This document shows positions 35,641 through 44,791 of a stretch of 64,000 nucleotides of DNA, piece by piece. Source of the stretch: JALOLG01 sp963722415 (lineage in GTDB: Bacteria; Actinomycetota; Acidimicrobiia; Acidimicrobiales; Ilumatobacteraceae). The notes below the pieces were generated by a model. That model was not told where the DNA came from. It did not search any database and saw only the letters and a program-made list of their open reading frames with translations. Each line of letters opens with the position of its first letter. The stretch's first letter is position 1. The stretch covers positions 124,001 through 188,000 of the forward strand of contig CAVRNI010000056.1 in NCBI GenBank assembly GCA_963722415.1. The letters are read 5' to 3'. A program made the position numbers and the translations under genes.

Positions 35641-35820
35641 TCAGGCGACGTCGACTGCGATGCGGTTCTTGTACCAGCCGCAGTTGGGGCACACCGTGTG
35701 CGGTGTCTTCGCGTTTCCACAACGCGGGCAGGTGCTACGGGCGGGAGCGCCGAGCTTCCACGCGCCGGCGCGACGGCTGCGGGTCTTCGACTTCGATTTC
35801 TTCTTCTTCGGAACGGCCAC
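35641..35820 (-). CDS. rpmF: 50S ribosomal protein L32
   Basis: The 59-residue protein begins AVPKKKKSKSKTRSRRA and carries the zinc ribbon CPRCGNAKTPHTVCPNCGWY (all four cysteines kept). GAGGGAG lies 7 nt before the GTG at 35820, fixing the start. It sits between yceD and plsX as in most bacteria. Confidence 0.96.
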   Translation of the reverse strand: MAVPKKKKSKSKTRSRRAGAWKLGAPARSTCPRCGNAKTPHTVCPNCGWYKNRIAVDVA

Positions 35821-35874
35821 CGTTGGCTCCCTCATCAGTCGGGCCGGAACACGTTAGCGGCTGAAATTTCCGAA

Positions 35875-35917
35875 CCGTCTGCTCCAGATGACGCCACGGG
35901 CAGTCTGAAGCAGACAG
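35875..35917. repeat. Intergenic palindrome, family B copy 2
   Basis: CCGTCTGCTCCAGAT pairs with GTCTGAAGCAGACAG with a few mismatches. The right arm and its flank CAGACAGAACGGGG match the copy at 38334-38376. It separates yceD from rpmF, which are normally joined. Confidence 0.65.
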
Positions 35918-35927
35918 AACGGGGGGT

Positions 35928-36441
35928 TCAGTCCAAATCGAGCTGGTCGAGGACCGCCCAGCGCTCGTCGCGGACGCGTGTTGTCGCAGTCGCACGGCTC
36001 GGTGTTGCGGTCACGGCCGCAGACGGCGCAGATCCCCGCGCAGTCGTCACGGCAGAGCGGCGCATCGGGGAGCTCGAGGAGCACCAGCTCGCGGGTCATC
36101 GGGGCGAGGTCGAGCTGCTCGCCCTCGATCGGGAAGGCGTCGGGATCGGTGACGCGCTCCTGGTAGAGCTCGTCGACGTGGGCGACGGCGACGCCGTCGA
36201 TCGGTCGCAGGCAGCGCCGGCACGCGTCCGACCACCCGACCGAAGCCGTGCCGCCGACGACGATGCCGTCGATCGTCGACTCGAGGTCGACGGCGACGAC
36301 GACGTCGCCGGTGACGCGACCGTCGCCGAGGTCGAGGTCGTCCGGCGGGATCGAGAGCTCGACGTGCCGGTGGGTGCCGGCCAAGCGCCGGAGCTCGCCG
36401 GCGTTGATCCGCAGCGCACGTGCTGTCGACGACACGATCAT
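35928..36441 (-). CDS. DUF177/YceD family protein (apparent frameshift)
   Basis: About 170 residues. YceD-type proteins are small, often encoded with rpmF, and have been linked to 23S rRNA accumulation in other organisms. The sequence shows LESTIDGIVVGGTASVGW, a cysteine pair CRRCLRPIDG and a C-terminal CxxC zinc motif (CAGICAVCGRDRNTEPCDC). The family's end then requires a shift of one base near 35975, after which DERWAVLDQLDLD and a stop are read; the unshifted frame runs on into non-coding sequence. One extra base explains it. The first four bases overlap the end of the upstream gene. Confidence 0.85.
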
Positions 36442-37046
36442 CGGTCCTGGTCGAAGAATCCCTTGGTCGGGTCGTCGTCGTCAGTGGTCGGCTCCGGCGG
36501 GCGAAGATCGCCGATCGACAGCTTCTGACGACCAGCGGCGACGGTCTTCGACAGCCGGTCGAGGAGGATCTCGAAGCTGCCGAGCCGTTGGTCGAGGAAG
36601 TCCTCCGTCTCGAGGCGGAGCCGGCGCGAATCGTTGTCGGCCGTCTCCATGACGTGGCGGGCACGTTGCTCGGCCGCCCTGACGACCTCGGTGCGTTGCA
36701 CCATCCGTTCGGCCTGGCCACGGGCCGCTTCCAGCAGCTCGTCGGCCTCGCGGCGGGTCTTGGCGACGAACTCCTGGCGTTCCTTCAGCATCCAGCGGGC
36801 CTGGCGCAACTCGTCGGGGAGACGGGCGAGGGCCTCTTCGAGCAACTCGATGATCTCGTCGCGATCGATGCGCGGCGACGACGACAACGGCATCGTGGGC
36901 GCCGTGGCGACGATGTCGACGGCCCGCCTGAGCAACGTCTCGGCATCGCCGACGTATCCGCTCTGTTGGGCTGCTTCGGGATGGTCGTCGTCGATGTCCT
37001 CGTAGTCGTCGTCGTATCCATCACTGAAGCGGTCGTCGTGACTCAT
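36438..37046 (-). CDS. Coiled-coil protein, DivIVA/ATPase-b-like, unknown role
   Basis: The 202-residue protein has an acidic N-terminal 35 residues (DDDYEDIDDDH) and then a long predicted helix from about 45 to 185, rich in Glu, Arg, Ala and Leu with heptad spacing (ELLEEALARLPDELRQAR, LKERQEFVAKTRREADELLE, AERMVQRTEVVRAAEQRARH). Such sequences are often labelled DivIVA-like or ATP synthase subunit b-like, without membrane anchor here. It overlaps coaD and yceD by 4 bases on either side, so it belongs to the coaD-yceD-rpmF transcript. A polar or cell-envelope scaffold role is speculation. Confidence 0.7.
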   Translation of the reverse strand: MSHDDRFSDGYDDDYEDIDDDHPEAAQQSGYVGDAETLLRRAVDIVATAPTMPLSSSPRIDRDEIIELLEEALARLPDELRQARWMLKERQEFVAKTRREADELLEAARGQAERMVQRTEVVRAAEQRARHVMETADNDSRRLRLETEDFLDQRLGSFEILLDRLSKTVAAGRQKLSIGDLRPPEPTTDDDDPTKGFFDQDR

Positions 37047-37546
37047 GCCATCTCTTCGTCGGCGGGGATGTGAGCGTATCGGCGGGCGAGTGCGTCGGCG
37101 ACGACGGGTGCGACGAGGTGTTCGATGCGTCCGCCGTGCTCGGCGATCTCGCGCACGAACCGGCTGCTGATGTACCCGAGTGCCGGCGAGCACGGTACGT
37201 ACACGGTGCGGATGCCCGTCACGGCGTGGTTGTTGTGGGCCATCTGCTGCTCGATCTCGAAGTCGCCCGCCGACCGCAGCCCCTTGACGATGAAGTCGGC
37301 CTCGACCGCCTCAGCTGCTTGGACGACGAGCCCGGAGAAGGCGACGACCGTGATCCCGTGGCGATCCGGCAGGCTCGCCTTGGCGAGCTCGACACGGTCG
37401 TCGATCCCGAACAGTCCCGACGGCTTCTCGGGGTTGTGCATGACGGCGACGACGACGTCTCCGAACAGCTCCAGTGCCTGGTCGATCACGTCGACGTGAC
37501 CGTTGTGGATCGGGTCGAAACTGCCGGGTATCAGGACCTTCGCCAT
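37043..37546 (-). CDS. coaD: Phosphopantetheine adenylyltransferase
   Basis: CoaD transfers AMP to 4'-phosphopantetheine in coenzyme A synthesis. The 167-residue nucleotidyltransferase has the T/HxGH motif in GSFDPIHNGHVDVIDQA, KGLRSAGDFEIEQQMAHNN, and the C-terminal YISSRFVREIAEHGG. All catalytic residues are visible. It follows rsmD by 22 bases, the common bacterial pairing. Confidence 0.96.
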   Translation of the reverse strand: MAKVLIPGSFDPIHNGHVDVIDQALELFGDVVVAVMHNPEKPSGLFGIDDRVELAKASLPDRHGITVVAFSGLVVQAAEAVEADFIVKGLRSAGDFEIEQQMAHNNHAVTGIRTVYVPCSPALGYISSRFVREIAEHGGRIEHLVAPVVADALARRYAHIPADEEMA

Positions 37547-37568
37547 GGCAGCGCCAAACGTACTTCGG

Positions 37569-38126
37569 TCATCGCTCGAAGAAGGTCACCCAAGTGCGGC
37601 CGTAGCGCTTCGAGCGGGTGACCGCGAACCCGTTCGGGAAGCGGTCAGCGATCTCGTCGGGACGACCCTCCGACACGTCCGGTTCGCCGACGAGCTCGGC
37701 GCCGGACTCGGCGACGACGAACGGCGCCCGCAACGCGCCGAGCAGCCGGTCCCACGCCGTGAAGTCGTACGGCGGGTCGGCGAAGACGAGGTCGGCGTCG
37801 ACTGCGGCCGCGACCGCGAGCACGTCGCCGGTCACGACCCGCGACCGATCGGCGATGCCGAGCGTGTCGAGGTTGGTCCGCAGCGCCCGCAGCGCGTCGC
37901 GATCGCGCTCGACGAACGTGCAGTGCTCGGCGCCTCGCGACAGTGCTTCGATCCCGATCGCGCCACTGCCGGCGAACAGGTCGGCGACCTGCGCCCCGAC
38001 GACCAGGTCGCGGCTGCCGAGAGCGTTGAACGTGGCCTCGCGAACCCTGTCGGTGGTCGGCCGCGTCGACGTGCCGGCCGGGGCGATGATGCGTCGCCCG
38101 CGAAACTCCCCCGCGACGACACGCAT
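37569..38126 (-). CDS. rsmD: 16S rRNA (guanine-966-N2)-methyltransferase RsmD
   Basis: The 185-residue SAM-dependent enzyme methylates the exocyclic amine of G966 in 16S rRNA. Motifs are RVVAGEFRGRRIIAP, RPTTDRVREATFNAL, the SAM loop VADLFAGSGAIGIEALSRGA and the catalytic DLVFADPPYDF. The length is typical. It is divergent from a small zinc-ribbon gene 17 bases away. Confidence 0.95.
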   Translation of the reverse strand: MRVVAGEFRGRRIIAPAGTSTRPTTDRVREATFNALGSRDLVVGAQVADLFAGSGAIGIEALSRGAEHCTFVERDRDALRALRTNLDTLGIADRSRVVTGDVLAVAAAVDADLVFADPPYDFTAWDRLLGALRAPFVVAESGAELVGEPDVSEGRPDEIADRFPNGFAVTRSKRYGRTWVTFFER

Positions 38127-38143
38127 CGGGTCAGACTAAGGGA

Positions 38144-38323
38144 GTGCTCGAACCCGACCTCGTGATCACGTGCATCGATTGCGGCGGGCGCGCCTTCCTC
38201 CTGACCAAGCCGCGCGAGGACGGCGTCTGGTATCCCGGCGACATCGTCGCCTACCGCTGCCAGGACTGCCTCGACCGCTGGGACCTCGTCCTCCCCGAGC
38301 TCCCCGAGTACCCCGACACCTGA
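38144..38323 (+). CDS. Small two-CxxC zinc-ribbon protein
   Basis: The 59-residue reading frame starts with GTG (LEPDLVITCIDCGGRAFLL) and ends ELPEYPDT. Two cysteine pairs, CIDC and CQDC, separated by about 30 residues suit a zinc ribbon, and the acidic C-terminus is Pro-rich. It is divergent from rsmD and its stop is followed by the family B hairpin. I know of no function. Coding is supported by the paired CxxC pattern and the compact divergent spacing. Confidence 0.6.
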   Translation: MLEPDLVITCIDCGGRAFLLTKPREDGVWYPGDIVAYRCQDCLDRWDLVLPELPEYPDT

Positions 38324-38333
38324 AAACCCCGAC

Positions 38334-38376
38334 CTGTCTGCTTCATACGACGCCACGCGCGTTCTGAAGCAGACAG
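38334..38376. repeat. Intergenic palindrome, family B copy 3
   Basis: CTGTCTGCTTCA pairs exactly with TGAAGCAGACAG; the outer flanks (TGAAAACCCC before and GGGGGGTTTCA after) can extend the stem. It lies between the convergent zinc-ribbon gene and recG and so could terminate both. Confidence 0.75.
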
Positions 38377-38388
38377 AACGGGGGGGTT

Positions 38389-40519
38389 TCAGGACTTGGT
38401 GAGGAAGGATTCGTCGCGTTCGGTGAAGAGCAGCTCGAGCTCGTCGGCCAGCTCGGGGTGGTCGGCGAGTTTCGGATCGACGTCGACGATCTCGAACGCG
38501 GCGTCGCGCGCCAGCGCCGACCAGCTCGCGGTCGCGGCGCAACGAGGCCAGCTTGAGGTCGCTGCGACCCTTCTGCAGTGTCGACATCAGCGTGCCCTCA
38601 CCGCGCAACTCGAGGTCGACCTCGGCCAGCTCGAAGCCGTCGTTCGACGCGACGAGCGCCTCGACCCGGGCGCTCACCACCCCCTCCTCGGACGGCTGCG
38701 TGACGAGCCAGCAGCGGGATGCGTGTTCGCCGCGCCCGACCCGGCCGCGGAGCTGGTGGAGCTGGGCGATCCCGAAGCGGTCGGCGTCGAGCACCACCAT
38801 GATCGTGGCGTTCGGCACGTCGACGCCGACCTCGATCACCGTCGTGGCGACGAGGACGTCGAGCCGGCCGACGCGGAACAGATCCATCGTCATCTCCTTC
38901 TCGGCCGGTGTCAGGCGACCGTGCAGGAGGCCGAGGCGGAGTCCCGCGAGCTCGCCTGCCGCGAGCCGGTCGTAGGTCTGCTCGGCCGACGACACCTCCA
39001 GCTTCTCGCTCTCCTCGATCAGCGGGCAGACCACGTACGCCTGCCGTCCCGCCGCCACCTGCTCGCGCACGTCGGCCCACACCTCGGCCTCGAGCAGCGG
39101 GCCATTGGCAGCCCGTGTGACGACTGGCGTTCGGCCCGGCGGCATCTCGTCGAGCACGCTCACGTCGAGATCGCCGTACACGGTCATCGCCGCGGTGCGC
39201 GGGATCGGCGTCGCCGTCATCACGAGCACGTCGGGCACGCCACCGGACGCCTTGTCGCGCAGCGCCGCCCGCTGTTCGACGCCGAACCGGTGCTGTTCGT
39301 CGATGACGACGGCTCCGAGGCTGTGGAACTCGACGCCCTCCTGGATCAACGCGTGGGTTCCGATCACGATGTCGACCGTTCCGTCGGCGAGGCCCGCCAG
39401 CACCGCCCGCCGGTCGGCGCCGCCGATGCGGTTCGTGAGCAGCTCGACCCGCAGCGGCCGATCCCCGAACAGGTTGGCGGGGTCGGGGACGGCGACCCCT
39501 TCGAGCAGACTTCTGACGCTCGTCGCGTGTTGCTCGGCGAGCACCTCGGTCGGCGCCATGAGCGCGCCCTGGTGACCGCCCTGCACCGCCGTCAGCAACG
39601 TCGAGACGGCAACCACGGTCTTGCCGGATCCGACGTCGCCCTGCAACAACCGGTGCATCGGATGGGGCGCCGCCAGATCGGCGCTGATCTCGGCGATCGT
39701 CCGCACTTGGGCGTTGGTGAGCGAGTACGGAAGGGCGTCGTGGAAGCGCCGCACGAGCGCGCCGTCGATGGCGTGGCTCAGGCCACGGGCCTCGTGCTCC
39801 AGCGCCCGCTTGCGCATGACGAGGACCAACTGCACACGGAGCAGTTCGTCGAACGCCAGCCGCCGTCGGGCCGACTCCTTCTCGCGCATCGTCTCGGGGA
39901 GGTGGATCGAGCGCATCGCGTCACCCCGCCCGATCAGGCCGAGCCGCCGACGAACCCCGTCGGGCACGGGGTCGGCGACACCTCGCGGCTGACACCGTTC
40001 CAGCGCGTTCTCGATCCAGCCGGCCAGCTCCCACGTGGTGAGCTGCACCTTCTCGCTCTGCGGGTAGATCGCCACGATGCGCCCGGTGCGATCACCGATC
40101 AGATCGACGATCGGGTTCGTCATCTGCAGCCCACCCCGGTACTCCTCGGCCTTGCCGAACAGGGCGACCTGCAATCCCTCGGTGAGTTGGCGTTCACGCC
40201 ACGGCTGGTTGAAGAACACGACCTGCATGCGGCCGGTTCCGTCACCGACGCTGGCGGTCACCATCGTGCGCCGGTTGCGCAACATTCGCTTGGCGACGGA
40301 CCGGACACTGACGAGCACGAGCGCTTCGTCGCCCGTCACGAGGTCGGCGATGCGGGCTTCGTTCGTGCGGTCGACCCAACGGCGCGGATACGTGGTGACG
40401 AGATCGAGCACGTTCTCGATCTCGAACGCCGTGAGCGCTTCGCGCTTGCGCTCCCCAACGCCACGCAGGCGGCCGACGTCGATCTCGGCCAGCTCGCGAA
40501 GCGTGATCGGTGCTGTCAC
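38389..40519 (-). CDS. recG: ATP-dependent DNA helicase RecG (apparent frameshift)
   Basis: RecG remodels stalled replication forks and branched recombination intermediates. About 709 residues. The wedge OB domain (ALVLVSVRSVAKRML ... VVFFNQPWRERQLTEG) precedes helicase motifs: LLQGDVGSGKTVVAV, MAPTEVLAEQHA, VVIDEQHRFGVEQRA, VMTATPIPRT, TTVIEVGVDVPNAT and HQLRGRVGRGEHAS. After KLASLRRDRELV the frame fails near 38530. One base later it continues ALARDAAFEIVDVDP and ends ERDESFLTKS, the normal RecG C-terminus. One extra G explains the break. The GTG at 40519 begins TAPITLRELAEI. Confidence 0.92.
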
Positions 40520-40529
40520 TCGCGCCGAG

Positions 40530-42249
40530 TCACTCCGCGCCGAACAGGTACGGGTACAGCGGCTGCCCACCGCGGTGCACCTCGACCTGCACATCGGCCC
40601 GTTCGTCGGCGAGCCATCCCTCGATGGCCGCGGTGACCGACGGGCTGGCGTCGGCGCCGGTGATCACGGTGACCAGCTCAGTGCGCCGGCCCGACGAGCT
40701 GGTCGAGCAGTCCGGTCGCCGCACCGACGACGTCGGACGCGACCGACACGATGCCGTCGCCGCGCAGGAGGCCGATCCAGTCGCCCTCCTTGATCGGACC
40801 GGCCTCGCTGTTGCTGTCGCGCACCGCTCGGGTGACCTCGCCGGTTGCGACCGCTTCGGCGGCGGCGGTCATCTGGGCGCCGTTGTCGGCTCCCGACGCC
40901 TCGGGGTCGTAGACCACGAGTGCGGCCAACGCCTCCGGCATCGACCGGGTCGGCACCACGACCACCGTCTTGGTGGTGAGCGAGTCGACCTGCTGGGCGA
41001 CGGGGATGATGTTCTTGTTGTTGGGCAGGATGATGACCTGTTCGGCATTGACGTGCTCGACGGTGTCGAGCAACTCGGCCGTCGAGGGGTTCATGGTCTG
41101 GCCACCCGTGACGACGCCTTGGACACCGAGGTTCGAGAACAGCTCGGCGAGGCCGTCGCCACTGCACACGGCAACGACCGCACACGTGACGGCAGGGAGC
41201 CCGCCACCGGCGCGGCTGCGCACTCCGGTGGCCGCCGGGGTGTGCATCGTGGCTGTCGCCATGCCTGCGGTGCGGTGGGCGTGCTCGTCGGCGACTTCCT
41301 CGAACAGGTCGGTGACCCTGATCTGCTTCGGCCGGCCGCCCACGTCCAGCGCCACCTCGATGGCGGCGCCGATGTCGTTGGTGTGGACGTGACAGTTCCA
41401 CAGGCCGTCGCCCCCGACGACCACGATCGAGTCACCGATCGCGCCCCACCCACGCTTGAACTCGTCGATGCGTGCGTCGACGAGCTCGCAGAAGTACATG
41501 ACCTCGTAGCGCTGCTCGCTGACGTCGAGCTCGCCGTCGACCCCCGAGCTGCGGTGCGCGACCGCGACGAACTCGTCGCCCACCGGACCGTCGGCGAGGT
41601 CGAGCTCTGGCTCCGGCAGCGGATCGCCGCCGACCACGTGCAGGGCCGAGTCGAGCAGCAGCAAGAACCCGGCGCCACCGGCGTCGACGACGCCCGCATC
41701 CTTGAGCACCGCAAGCAGCTCCGGTGTGTTGTCGAGCGCCGCCTTGCCGGCCTTGCGCGCCGCCCGCAGCACGTCGACGAGTGGTGCTCCGCCGGACGCC
41801 GCAGCCTGCGCCGCCTCCGCCGACTCGCGGACAACCGTCAGGATCGTGCCTTCCACCGGCTTCAGAACGGCCTGGTAGGCGCCAGTGGCGGCCGCCGTCA
41901 GGGAGTCTGCGAGACGTGCCGCGTCGGCGTCGGGGTGACCCTTCAACGTCGAAGTCATGCCGCGCAGGATCTGGCTGAGGATCACGCCGCTGTTGCCACG
42001 AGCTCCCATCAACGAGCCATGGCTGATGGCATCGCAGGTCGGATCGAGCTCAGCCGGCGCCGACTCCATCTCGGCGACGACGGCGTCGAGCGTGCGAGCC
42101 ATGTTGGTGCCGGTGTCGCCGTCGGGAACCGGATACACGTTGAGACGGTTGATGGCGGCCGTGTGGGCCCTCATCGTGTCGCGATACGTGGTGACGACAT
42201 TCCTGAGGGCCTGCACATCGAGCCGCTCGAGGGTGGGCACGGCCGACAT
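40530..42249 (-). CDS. DAK2/FakA-type fatty acid kinase-like protein (apparent frameshift)
   Basis: About 572 residues. The N-terminal DhaL domain (residues about 1-210) has NVYPVPDGDTGTNMARTLDA and SHGSLMGARGNSGVILSQIL, which bind Mg-ADP. The middle and C-terminal parts match the FakA acyl-substrate partner region (VVVGGDGLWNCHVHTNDIGA; VIILPNNKNIIPVAQQVD). At GLLDQLVGPA the frame ends. The family ending TELVTVITGADASPS and VHRGGQPLYPYLFGAE is read one base later, so a break lies near 40690. In firmicutes FakA works with FakB to phosphorylate fatty acids; no fakB is in the window. The ATG at 42249 gives the canonical start. Confidence 0.87.
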
Positions 42250-42381
42250 CGTAGTAGTGGCGTTCGCGCAGCCGCTGGTAGCCTCGGAGTGCTGTTCAGG
42301 CGTCCTCGCCTCGCTCGCTCGCGACGCGCGGAACATCGAGACCTACGGCACCGTCCAGGAGAGCACCCCCAGGAGATCGTG

Positions 42382-42621
42382 ATGGCATCGGTATGTGAAG
42401 TGTGCGGCAAGAAGCCCTCGTGGGGCATGTCGGTGTCGCACTCGCACCGGCGCACGAAGCGACGCTGGAACCCCAACATCCAACGCGTGCGCGCCCTGGT
42501 CGAGGGTGTGCCCAAGCGCGTCAACGTGTGCACGGGCTGCATCAAGGCCGGCAAGATCACCAAGGCCGGCCTCGTCGGCAAGCTGAACAAGCCCGCCGTC
42601 GGCGCCTCGATCGACAAGTAG
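42382..42621 (+). CDS. rpmB: 50S ribosomal protein L28
   Basis: The 79-residue protein has the L28 pattern: CEVCGKKPSWGMSVSHSHRR, RWNPNIQRVRALVEG and a second pair CTGCIKAGKITKA, so the zinc-binding C+ form is kept. AGGAG lies 7 nt before the ATG. It is divergent from the fakA-recG transcript. Confidence 0.96.
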   Translation: MASVCEVCGKKPSWGMSVSHSHRRTKRRWNPNIQRVRALVEGVPKRVNVCTGCIKAGKITKAGLVGKLNKPAVGASIDK

Positions 42622-42634
42622 GGCCTGGCCGGTC

Positions 42635-42859
42635 GTGCAGGGCGTCATCAAGGCCTACGACCCGGGCACTGGGCTCGGCGTCGTCATGTGCGACACCGAT
42701 CTCGCCGACTACGACCTCGCCGCCGACGCCCTCGCCGGCTCGATCTTCCGCATGGTCCGCCAGGGCCAGCGGGTCGTGTTCGATCTCGACGAGGCGGGCC
42801 GGGCCACACGGCTCCGTCTCGGCTCCGAGGTCGACATGGGAACACCCGGACGCAACTAG
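42635..42859 (+). CDS. Cold-shock-like OB-fold protein
   Basis: The 74-residue protein starts QGVIKAYDPGTGLGVVMCD, close in shape to the RNP1 strand region of cold-shock domains, followed by AGSIFRMVRQGQRVVFDLDE and RATRLRLGSEVDMG. The aromatic RNA-binding residues of classical Csp proteins are largely absent, so nucleic-acid binding is uncertain. It starts 13 bases after rpmB and is likely co-transcribed. Confidence 0.7.
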   Translation: MQGVIKAYDPGTGLGVVMCDTDLADYDLAADALAGSIFRMVRQGQRVVFDLDEAGRATRLRLGSEVDMGTPGRN

Positions 42860-42904
42860 AACCCGGGATTGCAAACCGTCGATCTGAGGTAGGCCCTCGT
42901 GGCC

Positions 42905-42945
42905 GAACGTTTCGATTGAACGTTTCGATTGAACGTTTTCAATCG
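42905..42945. promoter_or_regulatory. Tandem 13-bp repeats upstream of pckG
   Basis: GAACGTTTCGATT is repeated head to tail at 42905-42917 and 42918-42930, followed by GAACGTTTTCAATCG. The last copy forms a short hairpin with the second (CGATTGAA at 42926-42933 and TTCAATCG at 42938-42945). It lies about 56-96 bases upstream of the PEPCK start and could bind a regulator of gluconeogenesis. Confidence 0.6.
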
Positions 42946-43000
42946 ACGGGCGCGATCGACAAGACTTGCCACGTCAGCGCAGCGAGGAGTGCAGGACGAC

Positions 43001-44791
43001 ATGAGCGGAACCACGGGAAACGAACGGCTGAAGCGGTGGGTCGACGAGTGGGCGTCGATCCTGCAACCGAACGACGTCGCGTGGTGCGACGGTTCGGCTG
43101 AGGAGTACGAGCAGCTGTGCCAGGAGCTCGTCGCCGCCGGCACCTTCACCGCGCTCGACGAGGCCAAGCGACCCAACAGCTACTGGGCGCACTCCGACCC
43201 GGCGGACGTCGCCCGCGTCGAGGACCGCACGTTCATCTGCTCCGCCACCGAGGAGGCCGCCGGGCCCAACAACAACTGGCGCGACCCCGACGAGATGCGC
43301 GTCGAGCTGACGACGCTGTACACCGGTGCCATGAAGGGCCGCACGATGTACGTCGTGCCGTTCTCGATGGGGCCGCTCGGGTCGCCGATCGCCCATGTCG
43401 GCGTGCAGCTCACCGACTCCCCCTACGTCGCGGCGAGCATGCGGATCATGACCCGCATGGGTCAGGCCGCGCTCGACGTGCTCGGCGACGGCGACTGGGT
43501 CCCGTGCCTGCACTCCGTCGGAGCACCGCTCGAGGACGGCGAGACAGACGTTCCCTGGCCGTGCGACGCCGACAACAAGTACATCGTCCACTTCCCCGAC
43601 ACCCGCGAGATCTGGTCGTACGGATCCGGGTACGGCGGCAACGCGCTGCTCGGTAAGAAGTGCTTCGCCCTTCGGATCGCGTCGGTGATGGCGCGTGACG
43701 ATGGCTGGCTCGCCGAACACATGCTGATCCTCAAGCTGACGAACCCGCAGGGCGAGGCGAAGTACATCGCCGCCGCGTTCCCGTCGGCGTGCGGCAAGAC
43801 GAACCTGGCGATGCTGGTGCCCACGATCCCCGGCTGGAAGGCCGAGACGATCGGTGACGACATCTGCTGGATGAAGTTCGGCGACGACGGCCGGCTCTAC
43901 GCCATCAACCCCGAAGCGGGATTCTTCGGCGTCGCGCCCGGCACCGGCTACGACACCAACCCCAACGCGATGGACACCCTGTGGGGCAACTGCATCTACA
44001 CGAACACCGCGCTCACCGACGAGGGAGACGTGTGGTGGGAAGGCATGAGCGACACTCCCCCGGCACGCGCGACCGACTGGCGCGGCAACCTGTGGACGCC
44101 CGAGTCCGAGACCCCGGCCGCCCACCCGAACGCCCGGTTCACAGCGCCCGCGTCGCAATGCCCATCGATCGCGCCCGAGTGGGAGGACCCCGCCGGTGTG
44201 CCGATCTCGGCGATCCTCTTCGGCGGACGGCGCCGCACCACGGTGCCGCTCGTGACCGAGGCGTACGACTGGGAGCACGGCGTGTTCCTCGGTTCGATCA
44301 TGGCATCGGAGACGACGGCCGCAGCCGGCGGCGCCGTCGGCAAGCTGCGGTTCGACCCGATGGCGATGCTGCCGTTCTGCGGCTACAACTTCGCCGACTA
44401 CTTCGCCCACTGGTTGTCGATCGGCAAGGCCACCGATCCCGACAAGCTGCCCCGGTTGTTCTTCGTCAACTGGTTCAGGCGCGACGAAGACGGCCGCTAC
44501 CTGTGGCCCGGCTTCGGCGAGAACAGCCGCGTCCTCAAGTGGGTGTTCGAGCGCGTCAACGGTGACGCCGAAGCGGTCGACACCGCGATCGGTCGTCTGC
44601 CGGCTCCCGGCGCGCTCGACACGACCGGCCTCGACGTCGACGACGCCGACCTCGACGCGATCCTGTCGCTCGACTCCGACGGCTGGCGGGCCGCGATCCC
44701 CCAGATCCGCGAGCACTACGCCCAGTTCGGTGACAAGCTCCCCGCCCAGCTCCAGGTGGCCGTCGACAACCTCGAATCACAACTGAGCTGA
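43001..44791 (+). CDS. pckG: Phosphoenolpyruvate carboxykinase (GTP)
   Basis: PEPCK converts oxaloacetate and GTP to PEP, the first committed step of gluconeogenesis. The 596-residue enzyme has the GTP-type signatures: MYVVPFSMGPLGSPIAHVGV, the P-loop with hyperreactive cysteine PSACGKTNLAML, DDICWMKFGDDGRLYAINPE, GVAPGTGYDTNPNAMDT and the guanine-site region FFVNWFRRDEDGRYLWPGFG. The length matches the family. The ATG at 43001 follows GAGGAG; a longer upstream frame is non-coding. With ppc it gives both directions across PEP and oxaloacetate. Confidence 0.97.
   Translation: MSGTTGNERLKRWVDEWASILQPNDVAWCDGSAEEYEQLCQELVAAGTFTALDEAKRPNSYWAHSDPADVARVEDRTFICSATEEAAGPNNNWRDPDEMRVELTTLYTGAMKGRTMYVVPFSMGPLGSPIAHVGVQLTDSPYVAASMRIMTRMGQAALDVLGDGDWVPCLHSVGAPLEDGETDVPWPCDADNKYIVHFPDTREIWSYGSGYGGNALLGKKCFALRIASVMARDDGWLAEHMLILKLTNPQGEAKYIAAAFPSACGKTNLAMLVPTIPGWKAETIGDDICWMKFGDDGRLYAINPEAGFFGVAPGTGYDTNPNAMDTLWGNCIYTNTALTDEGDVWWEGMSDTPPARATDWRGNLWTPESETPAAHPNARFTAPASQCPSIAPEWEDPAGVPISAILFGGRRRTTVPLVTEAYDWEHGVFLGSIMASETTAAAGGAVGKLRFDPMAMLPFCGYNFADYFAHWLSIGKATDPDKLPRLFFVNWFRRDEDGRYLWPGFGENSRVLKWVFERVNGDAEAVDTAIGRLPAPGALDTTGLDVDDADLDAILSLDSDGWRAAIPQIREHYAQFGDKLPAQLQVAVDNLESQLS

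Noticed and set aside
42905..42945. CRISPR-like repeats
   Set aside because: The units are only 13 bp, directly adjacent with no spacers, and no cas genes are present.
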